A stretch of DNA of 64,000 nt, taken from Neobacillus endophyticus. GTDB taxonomy: Bacteria > Bacillota > Bacilli > Bacillales > Cytobacillaceae. Below the pieces are notes generated by a model, which had not been told where the DNA came from, ran no database searches, and saw only the letters and a list, made by a program, of their open reading frames with translations. Positions 17,409 through 26,860 of the stretch are shown piece by piece. The stretch lies in contig NZ_JABRWH010000001.1 of assembly GCF_013248975.1 (NCBI RefSeq), positions 5,104,001 to 5,168,000 of the forward strand, written 5' to 3'. Within the stretch, counting starts at the first letter, position 1, and each line of letters opens with the position of its first letter. Position numbers and translations under genes: made by a program.

Positions 17409-18424
17409 TCAATCGATACTCTCGTCAAGAGCTATTTCCAGCAATCGGGAAGGAAGGGCAGCAAAAAATTTCCGAAAAACATGTCCTAATTATTGGTGCA
17501 GGCGCACTAGGTTCCGCCAATGCCGAAGCATTGGTGCGTGCAGGCATCGGTAAGCTGACTCTCGTTGATCGAGATTATGTAGAATGGTCCAATTTACAGC
17601 GTCAGCAACTATATTCAGAAGAAGATGCTAAACATCGACTGCCTAAAGTGATAGCCGCTAAAAATCGGTTAAGAGCGATTAATTCCGATATTGAAATTAA
17701 AACCCTAATTGCTGATGCCTCTGTTTTGGAACTTGAAGAATGGGCCCGGCAAGTGGATTTAATCATTGATGCAACAGATAATTTTGAAACAAGAATGATT
17801 ATTAACGATGTATCACAAAAGTATCGAGTTCCCTGGATATATGGTGCCTGTGTAGGCAGTTACGGGCTTACCTTCACGATCATTCCCGGAAAAACACCTT
17901 GCCTCTCCTGTTTATTAGAGTCTGTTCCTTTAGGAGGATTAACCTGCGATACAGCCGGTATCATCAGTCCGGCTGTATCCATGGTAGTTTCCTATCAAAT
18001 CAGCGAAGCTTTAAAGATATTAGTTGGAGCCATTGATTCATTACAGAACAAATTAGTTTCATTTGACTTATGGAAAAACCAGCACAGTTCAATTAAAGCG
18101 GATAAATTGAAAAAGGAAGATTGTCTTTCATGCGGAAATCACCGTTCCTATCCCTATTTGTCTTTTGAAAATCAAACAAAAACAGCAGTTCTTTGCGGAA
18201 GAGATTCTGTCCAGATTCGCCCCTCTGCCCCTGTGAAAAGAGATTTGGAAGCATTAGAAATAATCTTGGCGAAACAAGGTGGCACCGTCCAGAGAAATCC
18301 GTATCTTATTTCTTGTAACTTAAACAATAATCGATTAGTGATCTTTAGAGATGGAAGAGTATTGGTTCACGGGACAAAGGATATTAACGAAGCAAAGGCA
18401 TTGTATCATCGATATTTGGGATAA
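17405..18424 (+). CDS. thiF: Sulfur carrier protein adenylyltransferase ThiF
   Basis: This E1-like enzyme (339 residues) adenylates the ThiS C-terminus. The ATP-binding [17 protein letters not shown], the catalytic [15 protein letters not shown] and [13 protein letters not shown] are complete. Paired zinc-ligand Cys motifs are CLSCLL and CLSCG. A ~90-residue tail follows the E1 domain, as in B. subtilis ThiF. The start is GTG, overlapping the thiG stop by four bases. It is the last gene of this operon: thiD, which follows thiF in B. subtilis, is absent and a terminator comes next. Confidence 0.92.
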   Translation: MINRYSRQELFPAIGKEGQQKISEKHVLIIGAGALGSANAEALVRAGIGKLTLVDRDYVEWSNLQRQQLYSEEDAKHRLPKVIAAKNRLRAINSDIEIKTLIADASVLELEEWARQVDLIIDATDNFETRMIINDVSQKYRVPWIYGACVGSYGLTFTIIPGKTPCLSCLLESVPLGGLTCDTAGIISPAVSMVVSYQISEALKILVGAIDSLQNKLVSFDLWKNQHSSIKADKLKKEDCLSCGNHRSYPYLSFENQTKTAVLCGRDSVQIRPSAPVKRDLEALEIILAKQGGTVQRNPYLISCNLNNNRLVIFRDGRVLVHGTKDINEAKALYHRYLG

Positions 18425-18433
18425 AAGGCAAAT

Positions 18434-18466
18434 AACCGCCGTCATAATGACGGCGGTTATTTTTTA
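18434..18466. terminator. Terminator between thiF and bkdB
   Basis: AACCGCCGTCA (18434-18444) and TGACGGCGGTT (18448-18458) form a perfect 11-bp GC-rich stem with a 3-base loop, followed by ATTTTTT on the + strand. It lies between convergent operons. Confidence 0.88.
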
Positions 18467-19771
18467 GTAGATGGAAGTTGTTGCTTTTGACATATTTTCA
18501 ATAATCTCTTTAATACGAGCAAGGAAACGGCCGCAAACAAGTCCGTCAAGAACACGATGATCCAACGACATGCAAAGATTAACCATATCCCTTACCGCAA
18601 TCATTCCATTATCCATAACTACAGGACGTTTCACAATCGATTCAACCTGAAGGATGGCTGCTTGCGGGTAATTTATTATCCCCATTGACTGGACAGATCC
18701 AAAAGATCCAGTATTATTAACCGTAAAAGTTCCGCCTTGCATATCTTCAGGACGTAGTTTGCCGGCTCTAACTTTCCCAGCAAGCTCAGTGATTTCACGA
18801 GCGATCCCTTTAATTGTTTTTTCATCGGCATTTTTAATAACTGGGACAAATAATGCATCATCTGTTGCTACAGCTATCGAAATATTAATATCTTTCTTTT
18901 GGATAATTTTATCCCCAGCCCACATGGAATTAATTTGCGGGTATTCTTTTAAGGCCTGTGCTGCAGCTTTTACAAAGAAGGCAAAGAAGGTTAAATTGAA
19001 TCCTTCTTTTTTCTTGAATTCATCTTTTATGGAATTTCGATATTCCACTACATTCGTAGCATCTACTTCGACCATCGTCCATGCATGTGGCGCTTCATGT
19101 TTGCTGCGCAGCATATTGGCTGCAATTGCCTTGCGTATACCCGTAACCGGAATTTCGATATCTCCTGCAGCTACTGGGATTGCAGGAGCTTGCTGAGCTT
19201 GAGGAGATGTAGTTACAGCTTGAACAGAAGCTGGTTGTACCGGTTCCTTGTGCTCTGCAGCTTTAGGAGCTGATCCTGATGCAGGTTCTGCCTGCGGGAT
19301 ATTCCCCGATTCGATTAACTTTAATAAATCTTTTCTTGTAATCCTGCCACCGGAACCAGTACCAGACACTTTGGTTAAATCGATACCGTGTTCTTGAGAA
19401 AGCTTTAATACCGCTGGCGAGTAGCGGATTTTATGGCCATCTTCACTCATCGGGGCAACATTTGCCTGATTTGTAACCGAAGCAGCTTCCGGTGTTTTTG
19501 TTTCTTCCATTGCCTCTGAAGGAGCACTGCCTTCTACTTCAATTGTACAAATGATTTCACCAACTGCTAATGTCTCCCCTTCTTCAGCAATGAGTTCTTT
19601 AATGACTCCGGTGAACGAAGATGGAACTTCTGCATTTACTTTATCGGTCATGACCTCAGCAAGCGGGTCGTATTTATTTACTTTATCTCCGACTTTTACT
19701 AACCATTTACTGATTGTGCCTTCGGTTACACTTTCGCCTAATTGCGGCATTTTAATTTGCTCTGCTGCCAA
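18464..19771 (-). CDS. bkdB: Branched-chain 2-oxo acid dehydrogenase E2 (dihydrolipoyl acyltransferase)
   Basis: This is the core acyltransferase of the branched-chain keto-acid dehydrogenase complex. Domains in order are a lipoyl domain (1-80, lipoylated Lys44 in EVMTDKVNAEV), an Ala/Pro-rich linker, a peripheral-subunit-binding domain (about 115-150, RYSPAVLKLSQEHGID), a second linker rich in Ala, Gln and Pro, and the catalytic domain ending in the SLDHRVLDG active-site His/Asp motif. The start is TTG 19771, preceded by AGGAGG nine bases upstream; the protein then starts MAAEQIKMPQ. It is the last gene of the bkd operon. Confidence 0.95.
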   Translation of the reverse strand: MAAEQIKMPQLGESVTEGTISKWLVKVGDKVNKYDPLAEVMTDKVNAEVPSSFTGVIKELIAEEGETLAVGEIICTIEVEGSAPSEAMEETKTPEAASVTNQANVAPMSEDGHKIRYSPAVLKLSQEHGIDLTKVSGTGSGGRITRKDLLKLIESGNIPQAEPASGSAPKAAEHKEPVQPASVQAVTTSPQAQQAPAIPVAAGDIEIPVTGIRKAIAANMLRSKHEAPHAWTMVEVDATNVVEYRNSIKDEFKKKEGFNLTFFAFFVKAAAQALKEYPQINSMWAGDKIIQKKDINISIAVATDDALFVPVIKNADEKTIKGIAREITELAGKVRAGKLRPEDMQGGTFTVNNTGSFGSVQSMGIINYPQAAILQVESIVKRPVVMDNGMIAVRDMVNLCMSLDHRVLDGLVCGRFLARIKEIIENMSKATTSIY

Positions 19772-19809
19772 TGGTTTAAACCTCCTATGCAATTCACGTT
19801 TAAAAACTA

Positions 19810-20793
19810 TTAGAATTCAGCTAATTCCCGCATTGCTTTTTCAACCTTTTCTGGATTGACCATAAAGAATTTTTCCATAGTAGGTGAATATGGCATTGCC
19901 GGAATATCAGGTCCTGCCAGCCTTTTAATCGGAGCATCCAATTCAAATAAACAATTCTCCGCAATAATAGCCGCAACCTCACTCATGATGCTGCCTTCTT
20001 TTGTATCTTCCGTAACAAGCAGCACCTTCCCTGTCTTAGAGGCAGCTTCAATGATCGCTTCTTTATCAAGCGGATAGACGGTCCGTAAATCGAGAATATG
20101 AGCTGAAATTCCGTCTTTGGCTAATTTCTCTGCAGCTTGAAGGGCAAAATGAACACAAAGGCCATAAGTAATGACCGTAATGTCTTCTCCTTCACGCTTT
20201 ACATCAGCTTTACCGATTGGCAGCGTATAATCCTCTGCAGGAACTTCCCCTTTAATTAACCTATATGCTCGTTTATGCTCGAAGAAAATCACAGGGTCAT
20301 TATCGCGGATTGCTGCTTTTAACAACCCTTTCACATCATAAGGAGTGGATGGCATGACAATTTTCAGTCCCGGCTGGTTGGCAAATACCGCTTCTACTGA
20401 TTGAGAATGGTAAAGTGCTCCATGAACACCTCCGCCGTAAGGAGCCCGGATCACGATTGGACAGTCCCAATCATTATTGGAACGATAGCGAATTTTTGCT
20501 GCTTCGGATATAATTTGATTCACTGCAGGCATAATAAAATCAGCAAATTGCATTTCAGCAATCGGTCGCATGCCATACATGGCTGCCCCAATGCCTACCC
20601 CAGCAATGGCAGATTCAGCAAGCGGTGCATCAATGACCCGCTCTTCACCAAATTGTTCATATAATCCTTGTGTAGCTTTAAAAACTCCGCCCTTTTTCCC
20701 TACGTCTTCCCCAAGGACAAACACCTTAGGATCCCGTTCCATTTCTTCACGAATGGCCATTGTTACAGCATCAATATAAGAAATTACAGCCAT
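19810..20793 (-). CDS. bkdAB: Branched-chain 2-oxo acid dehydrogenase E1 beta subunit
   Basis: This 327-residue subunit pairs with BkdAA to form the TPP-dependent E1 that decarboxylates branched-chain 2-oxo acids. Family motifs are VFVLGEDVGKKGGVFKAT, RVIDAPLAESAIAGVGIGAA, RAPYGGGVHGALYHSQSVEA and the C-terminal transketolase domain with VTEDTKEGS. The ATG follows GGGGGAAGG. It lies 12 bases after bkdAA. Confidence 0.96.
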   Translation of the reverse strand: MAVISYIDAVTMAIREEMERDPKVFVLGEDVGKKGGVFKATQGLYEQFGEERVIDAPLAESAIAGVGIGAAMYGMRPIAEMQFADFIMPAVNQIISEAAKIRYRSNNDWDCPIVIRAPYGGGVHGALYHSQSVEAVFANQPGLKIVMPSTPYDVKGLLKAAIRDNDPVIFFEHKRAYRLIKGEVPAEDYTLPIGKADVKREGEDITVITYGLCVHFALQAAEKLAKDGISAHILDLRTVYPLDKEAIIEAASKTGKVLLVTEDTKEGSIMSEVAAIIAENCLFELDAPIKRLAGPDIPAMPYSPTMEKFFMVNPEKVEKAMRELAEF

Positions 20794-20805
20794 GTTCCTT
20801 CCCCC

Positions 20806-21801
20806 TTACTTATCCGCATACACATATTTAAGCGCATCTTCAGGCGCTGAATATGGAGCATTTTCTGCATAGTCAGTGGCTTCATTTACCGATTTCATTA
20901 CACGGTCATTAATTTCTTTTTCCATTTCATCATTCAATACACCTGTTTCTTTTAAATAGGCGCCAAACGTGATGATTGGATCATGCGTTTTCGCTTTCGC
21001 CACCTCGTCTGGAGCCCGGTACGAACGATCATCATCATCAGATGAATGCGGTGTTAAACGATAGGAAACTGTTTCAATCAGTGTCGGGCCTTCTCCGCGC
21101 CGACCACGTTCTACAGCTTCTTTCACCACTTTGTAAACTTCTAATGGATCATTTCCGTCTACGGTATAACCCGGCATTCCATAGCCAATGGCCCGATCAG
21201 ATACTTTTTCACAGGCCAGCTGCTTTTCAACAGGAACGGAAATAGCATATTTATTATTCTCACACAGAAAAATGACCGGAAGTTTATGGACACCGGCAAA
21301 GTTGGCTCCTTCGTGGAAATCCCCTTGGTTTGAAGAGCCTTCTCCAAATGATACGAATGCTACAAAATCCTTTTTTTCCATTTTCCCTGCAAGGGCTACA
21401 CCTACTGCATGAGGCACCTGTGTCGTTACCGGAGATGAACCCGTTACAATTCGATTCTTCTTTTGGCCAAAATGCCCAGGCATTTGTCGTCCTCCAGAAT
21501 TGGGATCCTCTGCCTTAGCAAAGCCAGAAAGCATAAGTTCCTTTGGAGTCATTCCAAAGGTTAATACGACTCCCATGTCACGATAGTAAGGACAAACATA
21601 ATCCTTTTCACGATCCATAGCAAACGCTGCACCAACTTGAGCAGCCTCCTGTCCTTGACATGAGATAACAAATGGAATTTTACCTGCACGGTTTAACAGC
21701 CACATCCGTTCATCAATACGGCGGGCCAAAAGCATCGTTTCATACATTTCTAATACTTTTTCATCGCTTAAACCTAAAGCTTTATGACGCTTTTCTGCCA
21801 T
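20806..21801 (-). CDS. bkdAA: Branched-chain 2-oxo acid dehydrogenase E1 alpha subunit
   Basis: This 331-residue E1 component binds thiamine diphosphate through the GEGSSNQGDFHEGANFAG motif (GDG-type, with Mg ligand ENNKYAISVP). The conserved substrate segment VTTQVPHAVGVALAGK and the phosphorylation-loop-like YRLTPHSSDDDDRSYR are present. Thiamine for it can come from the adjacent riboswitch-controlled operon. ATG 21801 is preceded by GGAGGTAAAGATGAT. It lies about 150 bases after lpdV in the same operon. Confidence 0.96.
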   Translation of the reverse strand: MAEKRHKALGLSDEKVLEMYETMLLARRIDERMWLLNRAGKIPFVISCQGQEAAQVGAAFAMDREKDYVCPYYRDMGVVLTFGMTPKELMLSGFAKAEDPNSGGRQMPGHFGQKKNRIVTGSSPVTTQVPHAVGVALAGKMEKKDFVAFVSFGEGSSNQGDFHEGANFAGVHKLPVIFLCENNKYAISVPVEKQLACEKVSDRAIGYGMPGYTVDGNDPLEVYKVVKEAVERGRRGEGPTLIETVSYRLTPHSSDDDDRSYRAPDEVAKAKTHDPIITFGAYLKETGVLNDEMEKEINDRVMKSVNEATDYAENAPYSAPEDALKYVYADK

Positions 21802-21953
21802 ATCATCTTTACCTCCGATTATTCAAACTAAAAAAGGTTTTTTTATCTAAAATTTAACGTGTGTTAAATTTTCTGTTGAGTTGCACACTCGAGCTACTCT
21901 TTCCATTTTCATCCATTATCGAAAAATCACCAATGTGCTTTATTGACTAAAAA

Positions 21954-23375
21954 TTAGGCATGTATGGCGTGTCCGTCAACTGCTAATGCAGCTTCGCCAA
22001 TGGCCTCTGATAAGGTTGGATGCGGATGTATGGTATGACCGATTTCCCAAGGAACAGCGTCTAATACCATGGCAAGACCTGCCTCTGATATCATATCCGT
22101 AACATGGGGACCAATCATATGGACACCTAAAATATCATCAGTTTCTGAATCGGCAATTATTTTCACAAAGCCATCAGATTCACCGAAAACAAGCGCTTTG
22201 CCAATTACCCTAAATGAGAACTTTCCAACCTTCACTTTATGTCCGTTTTCTATCGCTTGATCTTCTGTTATACCAACGCTTGCTGCTTCCGGACTACTAT
22301 AAATACATCTAGAAATCAGATTGTAATTGAGCGGAGAGGGGTTCTTTCCGGCAATATGCTCGACTGCCGTGATCCCTTCATGAGAAGCGACATGCGCCAA
22401 TTGCAATCCGCCGATACAATCACCAATTGCATAAATATGTGATTCTTTCGTTTGGAAATACTCATTTGTTACAATAACTCCTTTTTCTACTTGAATATCT
22501 GTATTTTCTAGACCAATTCCTTGGACATTTGCTTGGCGGCCAACAGAAACAAGCAGTTTTTCTGCCTTAAATTCTTTTACTGTGCCTTTTACTTTTGCGG
22601 AAATGGTTACTCCATTGTCTTTTACGAGTGTTTCTGACAGAACTTTAGCACTTGTAATGACAGTGATTCCTTTCTTTTTCATTAAACGCTGCATTTCTTT
22701 TGAGATTTCTTTATCCTCAGTAGGGATAATTCGATCAGCATATTCAATTACCGTTACTTCCACACCAAAATCCGACAACATGGAGGCCCACTCGATTCCA
22801 ATTACACCACCGCCAACAATGATGATGGAACTTGGAAGACTTTCAAGCTGCAATGCTTCATCAGAGGTCATGACAAATTCCCCATCAATTTCAAGTCCCG
22901 GCAGTGTTCTTGGCCTTGAGCCGGTAGCAATGACCACATTTTTTGGGATAAGCATTTCATTTTCGGAACCATTATTCATTTCAACAGAAATCGTTCCAGG
23001 CATAGGTGAAAAAATGGATGGGCCGAGGATGCGGCCATACCCTTCAAAAACGTCAATTTTTCCTTGTTTCATTAAATATTGGACGCCCTTATGAAGTGTG
23101 TCGATTATTTTATTTTTTCGATCCTGAACTTTCCCAAAATTTACAGCAACCTCACCGGTAATAACACCAAAGTCTTCGCTGCGTTTAGCTGTGGCAAATA
23201 CCTCGGCACTTCTAAGAAGCGCTTTACTTGGAATACAGCCTTGATGGAGGCAAGTTCCACCGAGCTTCCCTTTTTCTACAATTGCCGTTTTTAAGCCTAG
23301 CTGTGAGGCGCGGATCGCGGCTACATAACCGCCTGTACCGCCGCCGAGTATGACAACATCATATTCTTGTGCCAC
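21954..23375 (-). CDS. lpdV: Dihydrolipoyl dehydrogenase E3 of the Bkd complex
   Basis: This 473-residue flavoprotein reoxidises the dihydrolipoyl groups of BkdB with NAD+. It has the FAD motif VVILGGGTGGYVAAIRASQ, the redox disulfide in GGTCLHQGCIPSKALL, the NAD motif IIVGGGVIGIEWASML and the C-terminal active-site HTIHPHPTLSE. The start is GTG 23375 with GGGAGG upstream. It sits between buk and bkdAA as in B. subtilis, which supports assignment as the Bkd-specific E3 rather than PdhD. Confidence 0.95.
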   Translation of the reverse strand: MAQEYDVVILGGGTGGYVAAIRASQLGLKTAIVEKGKLGGTCLHQGCIPSKALLRSAEVFATAKRSEDFGVITGEVAVNFGKVQDRKNKIIDTLHKGVQYLMKQGKIDVFEGYGRILGPSIFSPMPGTISVEMNNGSENEMLIPKNVVIATGSRPRTLPGLEIDGEFVMTSDEALQLESLPSSIIIVGGGVIGIEWASMLSDFGVEVTVIEYADRIIPTEDKEISKEMQRLMKKKGITVITSAKVLSETLVKDNGVTISAKVKGTVKEFKAEKLLVSVGRQANVQGIGLENTDIQVEKGVIVTNEYFQTKESHIYAIGDCIGGLQLAHVASHEGITAVEHIAGKNPSPLNYNLISRCIYSSPEAASVGITEDQAIENGHKVKVGKFSFRVIGKALVFGESDGFVKIIADSETDDILGVHMIGPHVTDMISEAGLAMVLDAVPWEIGHTIHPHPTLSEAIGEAALAVDGHAIHA

Positions 23376-23396
23376 AATTTTTTCCTCCCTGGAACC

Positions 23397-24500
23397 TTAT
23401 ATTTTAACTTTATTAAATTGACCCGGATATTCTTTTACCTCTTCTTCACCGCGAAGAACCCTTAGTGCCCCCTCAGCCAATGCTTGAAGTTCATTTTCGC
23501 CAGGATGTACAATAACATCAGCAATCCAATTAATTCGATCGGAAATAGTCTTTACAAACTCTTTACCGTAAGCAAGACCTCCAGTTAACACTATAGCATC
23601 AACTTTACCTGAAAGCACAGCACTTGCTGCACCAATTTCCTTTGCTACTTGATATGCCATTGCATCATAAATAAGCTTTGCCTGTTCATCGCCTGCACTA
23701 ATTCTTTTTTCTACTTCGACTGCATCATTTGTCCCTAGATATCCAACTAGTCCTCCCTGGCCGACAAGCATTTTCATAATTTCCTCACGATAATATTCAC
23801 CTGAATAACATATGGCAATTAAATCCCCAGCTGGAACAGTACCAGCACGCTCCGGACTAAACGGCCCATCTCCATGAAGACCATTATTGACATCAATCAC
23901 TCTGCCCTGTTTATGGACCCCCACTGTAATCCCGCCGCCCATATGGGTAACAATTAAATTAAGTTCATTGTATTTTTTCCCTAATTCTTTCGCAATTCTT
24001 CTTGCCACAGCCTTTTGATTTAAGGCATGAAAGATACTCTTTCTTTCGATCAGATGAAACCCAGAAATTCTGGCTATCGGCGCCAATTCATCCACCACAA
24101 CAGGATCGACGATAAAAGCGGGAATATTTAAACCCGCAGCAATTTCATAAGCAATAATGCCACCAAGATTGGAAGCATGCTGACCGGAATAACCGCTGCG
24201 TAAATCAGTTAACATCAAATCATTAACCGCATATGTTCCCCCTTCAATTGGCCTTAAAAGTCCGCCTCGCCCGCAGACTGCATTTAACTTGGAAATGTTG
24301 ATTCCTTCTTTATCCAGTGTTTCCAAAATGGTGTTTTTTCTAAATTCATATTGATCAATAATATTGGCAAATGAATTGATGGTATCTGCTTCATGTCGAA
24401 TAGTTTTTTCTAATATGGAAATTTCATTATCGAATACTCCTATTTTTGTAGATGTTGATCCAGGGTTGATAACGAGAATTCGATATTCTAGATCTGGCAC
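23397..24500 (-). CDS. buk: Butyrate kinase
   Basis: This acetate/butyrate kinase family (ASKHA fold) protein converts acyl phosphates from Ptb into branched or straight short-chain acids plus ATP. Motifs are [17 protein letters not shown] (ATP phosphate 1), [16 protein letters not shown] and [17 protein letters not shown] 24500 is taken as the start ([14 protein letters not shown]) because GGGGG lies eight bases upstream; an in-frame TTG at 24515 has no ribosome binding site. It is fourth in bkdR-ptb-bcd-buk-lpdV-bkdAA-bkdAB-bkdB. Confidence 0.94.
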   Translation of the reverse strand: MPDLEYRILVINPGSTSTKIGVFDNEISILEKTIRHEADTINSFANIIDQYEFRKNTILETLDKEGINISKLNAVCGRGGLLRPIEGGTYAVNDLMLTDLRSGYSGQHASNLGGIIAYEIAAGLNIPAFIVDPVVVDELAPIARISGFHLIERKSIFHALNQKAVARRIAKELGKKYNELNLIVTHMGGGITVGVHKQGRVIDVNNGLHGDGPFSPERAGTVPAGDLIAICYSGEYYREEIMKMLVGQGGLVGYLGTNDAVEVEKRISAGDEQAKLIYDAMAYQVAKEIGAASAVLSGKVDAIVLTGGLAYGKEFVKTISDRINWIADVIVHPGENELQALAEGALRVLRGEEEVKEYPGQFNKVKI

Positions 24501-24586
24501 CGTTTTGACCCCCAATTAAATTATCTATTAATTAACCATTATTGGTAAAATCATTCATGAAATGCTTGGCTTTTTAAAGGCAAAGA

Positions 24587-24607
24587 CGCTGAATGATTCA
24601 TTCAGCG
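24587..24607 (-). terminator. Intra-operon hairpin between bcd and buk
   Basis: CGCTGAATG (24587-24595) and CATTCAGCG (24599-24607) form a perfect 9-bp stem with a 3-base loop just after the bcd stop. Only a short T-rich stretch follows on the - strand, so it may act as a partial terminator or an RNA-processing/stability element. Confidence 0.5.
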
Positions 24608-24632
24608 CTTTTGCTCCACTTCCGTTCAACTA

Positions 24633-25736
24633 TTATCGGTTTAAACGATGGCTTAAAATGTGATGCTCATTTCGTAAAAACTGGCTTCTAGAATTACTCA
24701 CTTTTGCGATACGCTCTTCCGCCATGCGATCTGCTGCTACATAGGTAGGAATTCCGTCTCGTTTTGAAATATCAATGATTTTTTCAATGCTGCTGTAAAT
24801 TTGCTCTACCTTTTTCATAGCACGGTCATGATTGTAGCCGTATAATTCATCTGCAACATTGATTACGCCGCCTGCATTAATAACATAATCCGGAGCATAA
24901 ACGATTCCCATTTCGTGAATGGTATCGCCATGGCGTGTATCTTTTAATTGATTATTTGCCGAACCAGCAATGACTTTTGCTTTCAGCTGTGGAATGGTGT
25001 CATCATTAATGGTTGCACCTAGTGCACAAGGAGCATAAATATCACATTCCACACCATAAATTTCATCCGGATCAACAGCTATTGCACCAAATTCTTCAAC
25101 TGCCCGTTTCACTGCTTCACGGTTAATATCAGTGACAATAAGCTGGGCACCTTCTTCATGCAGATAACGGCAAAGTGTGTAAGCAACATTGCCGACACCT
25201 TGTACTGCAACTACTTTACCTTCTAAGGAATCAGAACCAAAAGCTTCTTTTGCGGCAGCTTTCATTCCCCTATATACCCCGTAGGCAGTTACTGGAGATG
25301 GATTTCCTGATGAACCGAATGCAGGGGAAATCCCGGTTACAAAGTCGGTTTCTTCATGGATGATATCCATATCTGCTACAGTTGTGCCTACATCCTCTGC
25401 TGTAATGTATCTGCCGTTAAGTCCTTGTATATAGCGGCCGAATGCCCGGAACATTTCTTCATTCTTATCCTTCCGCGGGTCGCCGATGATAACCGTCTTT
25501 CCACCGCCAAGATTTAAACCAGCAGCGGCGTTTTTATAAGTCATACCTCTGGCAAGTCGAAGCGCATCTTCGATTGCAGCTTCTTCGGAAGCATATGTCC
25601 ACATGCGTGTGCCGCCTAATGCTGGGCCAAGCGTTGTATCATGAATCGCAATAATCGCCTTTAATCCGGATTGTTTATCCTGACAAAATACCAATTGTTC
25701 ATAATCATATTTTTCTAAGTATGTGAAAAGTTCCAT
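24633..25736 (-). CDS. bcd: Leucine dehydrogenase
   Basis: This NAD-dependent enzyme (367 residues) reversibly deaminates Leu, Val and Ile to the keto acids used by the Bkd complex. Motifs are [37 protein letters not shown] (catalytic Lys) and the Rossmann motif [15 protein letters not shown]. The typical CALGATIND and the [17 protein letters not shown] region are present. ATG 25736 has AGAGGAGG upstream. Confidence 0.96.
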   Translation of the reverse strand: MELFTYLEKYDYEQLVFCQDKQSGLKAIIAIHDTTLGPALGGTRMWTYASEEAAIEDALRLARGMTYKNAAAGLNLGGGKTVIIGDPRKDKNEEMFRAFGRYIQGLNGRYITAEDVGTTVADMDIIHEETDFVTGISPAFGSSGNPSPVTAYGVYRGMKAAAKEAFGSDSLEGKVVAVQGVGNVAYTLCRYLHEEGAQLIVTDINREAVKRAVEEFGAIAVDPDEIYGVECDIYAPCALGATINDDTIPQLKAKVIAGSANNQLKDTRHGDTIHEMGIVYAPDYVINAGGVINVADELYGYNHDRAMKKVEQIYSSIEKIIDISKRDGIPTYVAADRMAEERIAKVSNSRSQFLRNEHHILSHRLNR

Positions 25737-25829
25737 TGTAAATTCCTCCTCTAATGTTAGAAAAAATCAACCAACCCTTATTTCGGGGATCGAAACTTCA
25801 AATATGCTCCGTTTCATTTTATTTCTCTT

Positions 25830-26726
25830 TTATTCATTGGCAGAGCTCAACGCAAGTGCAAGAGAGTACAATTTACTTTCTGCCGTATCAGCTCTGGAAG
25901 TTAAAACAATTGGCACCTTTGCCCCTGCGATTACTGCGCCAACCTTCGCTTTTGCAAAATAAACGAGAGATTTATAAAGTGCATTTCCAACCTCAATTGC
26001 CGGAACTAATAAAATATCTGCATTTCCAGCCACATCACTATGAATTCCTTTATGCTCTGCTGCGAGCTCTGAAATAGCATTGTCCAATGCAAGCGGTCCA
26101 TCAATCACGCAACCCGTTATTTGCCCCCGCTTATTCATCAAAGTTAAAGCCGCAGCATCCATTGTTGCTTGCATGGATGGATTCACTACTTCCACGGCAG
26201 CAATTGGAGCAACCTTAGGTATTTCAATGCCTAGCGACCTAGCGATCGCAACTGCATTTTTTGCGATGCCTGCTTTTTGTTCCAAATCAGGAGCGATATT
26301 CATAGCGGCATCTGTTACAAAAATCAGCCGGTCAAAGTCTGGAACTTCAAATGCGGCAACGTGCGATAGCACATTGCCCGTTCTAAGGCCAAACTCTTTA
26401 TTTAATACAGCTTTCAAAAAAATATTTGTGGGGATATTTCCCTTCATTAACACATTTGCTTCTTTGTTAAAAACAGCCTTAACAGCCAGCTCGGCAGCTT
26501 CAGCTATTGAATCCGCATGAACTATTTTTACTTTTTGATCCCAACTACATTTTTTACATTCTAATATTGTCGCAATTTTTTCTTCATTTCCATAAAGTAT
26601 GAAATGACCGAGGTTACGCTCAAGCGCATCGATCACCGCATCGATAACTTCCTGATCTTCCGCCGCAGCAACTGCAATTGTTTTCTTGGCTGCTTGGGTT
26701 GCTTTGTCAATAAGTGATTCCAGCAA
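25830..26726 (-). CDS. ptb: Phosphate butyryltransferase
   Basis: This 298-residue Pta/Ptb-family enzyme exchanges CoA for phosphate on branched or butyryl-CoA. Signature segments are ADVLM-type NVLMKGNIPT, VLSHVAAFEVPDFDRLIFVTD and CVIDGPLALDNAISE; the C-terminus has IVLTSRADTAESKLYSLA. The start is probably TTG 26726 (protein MLESLIDKAT), which aligns with the B. subtilis N-terminus; AAGGGG lies about 13 bases upstream, rather far. It is the first enzyme gene behind the sigma-54 promoter. Confidence 0.93.
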   Translation of the reverse strand: MLESLIDKATQAAKKTIAVAAAEDQEVIDAVIDALERNLGHFILYGNEEKIATILECKKCSWDQKVKIVHADSIAEAAELAVKAVFNKEANVLMKGNIPTNIFLKAVLNKEFGLRTGNVLSHVAAFEVPDFDRLIFVTDAAMNIAPDLEQKAGIAKNAVAIARSLGIEIPKVAPIAAVEVVNPSMQATMDAAALTLMNKRGQITGCVIDGPLALDNAISELAAEHKGIHSDVAGNADILLVPAIEVGNALYKSLVYFAKAKVGAVIAGAKVPIVLTSRADTAESKLYSLALALSSANE

Positions 26727-26776
26727 CAGTTGTCATCAACCCCTTCTATTAAGAACTGCAACTCCATTCTTAATTA

Positions 26777-26792
26777 TGCAAGAATCATGCCA
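26777..26792 (-). promoter_or_regulatory. Sigma-54 (SigL) promoter of the bkd operon
   Basis: On the - strand TGGCATGATTCTTGCA matches the -24/-12 consensus TGGCACGN4TTGCA at all but one position (T for C). It lies about 50 bases before ptb and downstream of bkdR, whose product is a sigma-54 activator. Transcription should start near 26765. Confidence 0.92.
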
Positions 26793-26820
26793 ACAACTCA
26801 TTTGGTGAAAACGCTTCACT

Positions 26821-26859
26821 TTTCATACTCAAGTATGAAAAATATTTCATACAATGAAA
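26821..26859 (-). promoter_or_regulatory. Candidate BkdR upstream activating sites
   Basis: TTTCATACT and AGTATGAAA (26821-26840) form a 9-bp inverted repeat around CA. A second, weaker copy TTTCATACAATGAAA follows at 26845-26859. They lie 30-70 bases upstream of the -24 element, between bkdR and ptb. This fits binding of the C-terminal Fis-type helix-turn-helix of BkdR, which is unproven here. Confidence 0.6.
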
Positions 26860-26860
26860 A

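Noticed and set aside
26806..26819. cre-like TGAAAACGCTTCAC in the bkd control region
   Set aside because: Only the left half fits the consensus (about 10 of 14), so I do not list it as a site, only as context.
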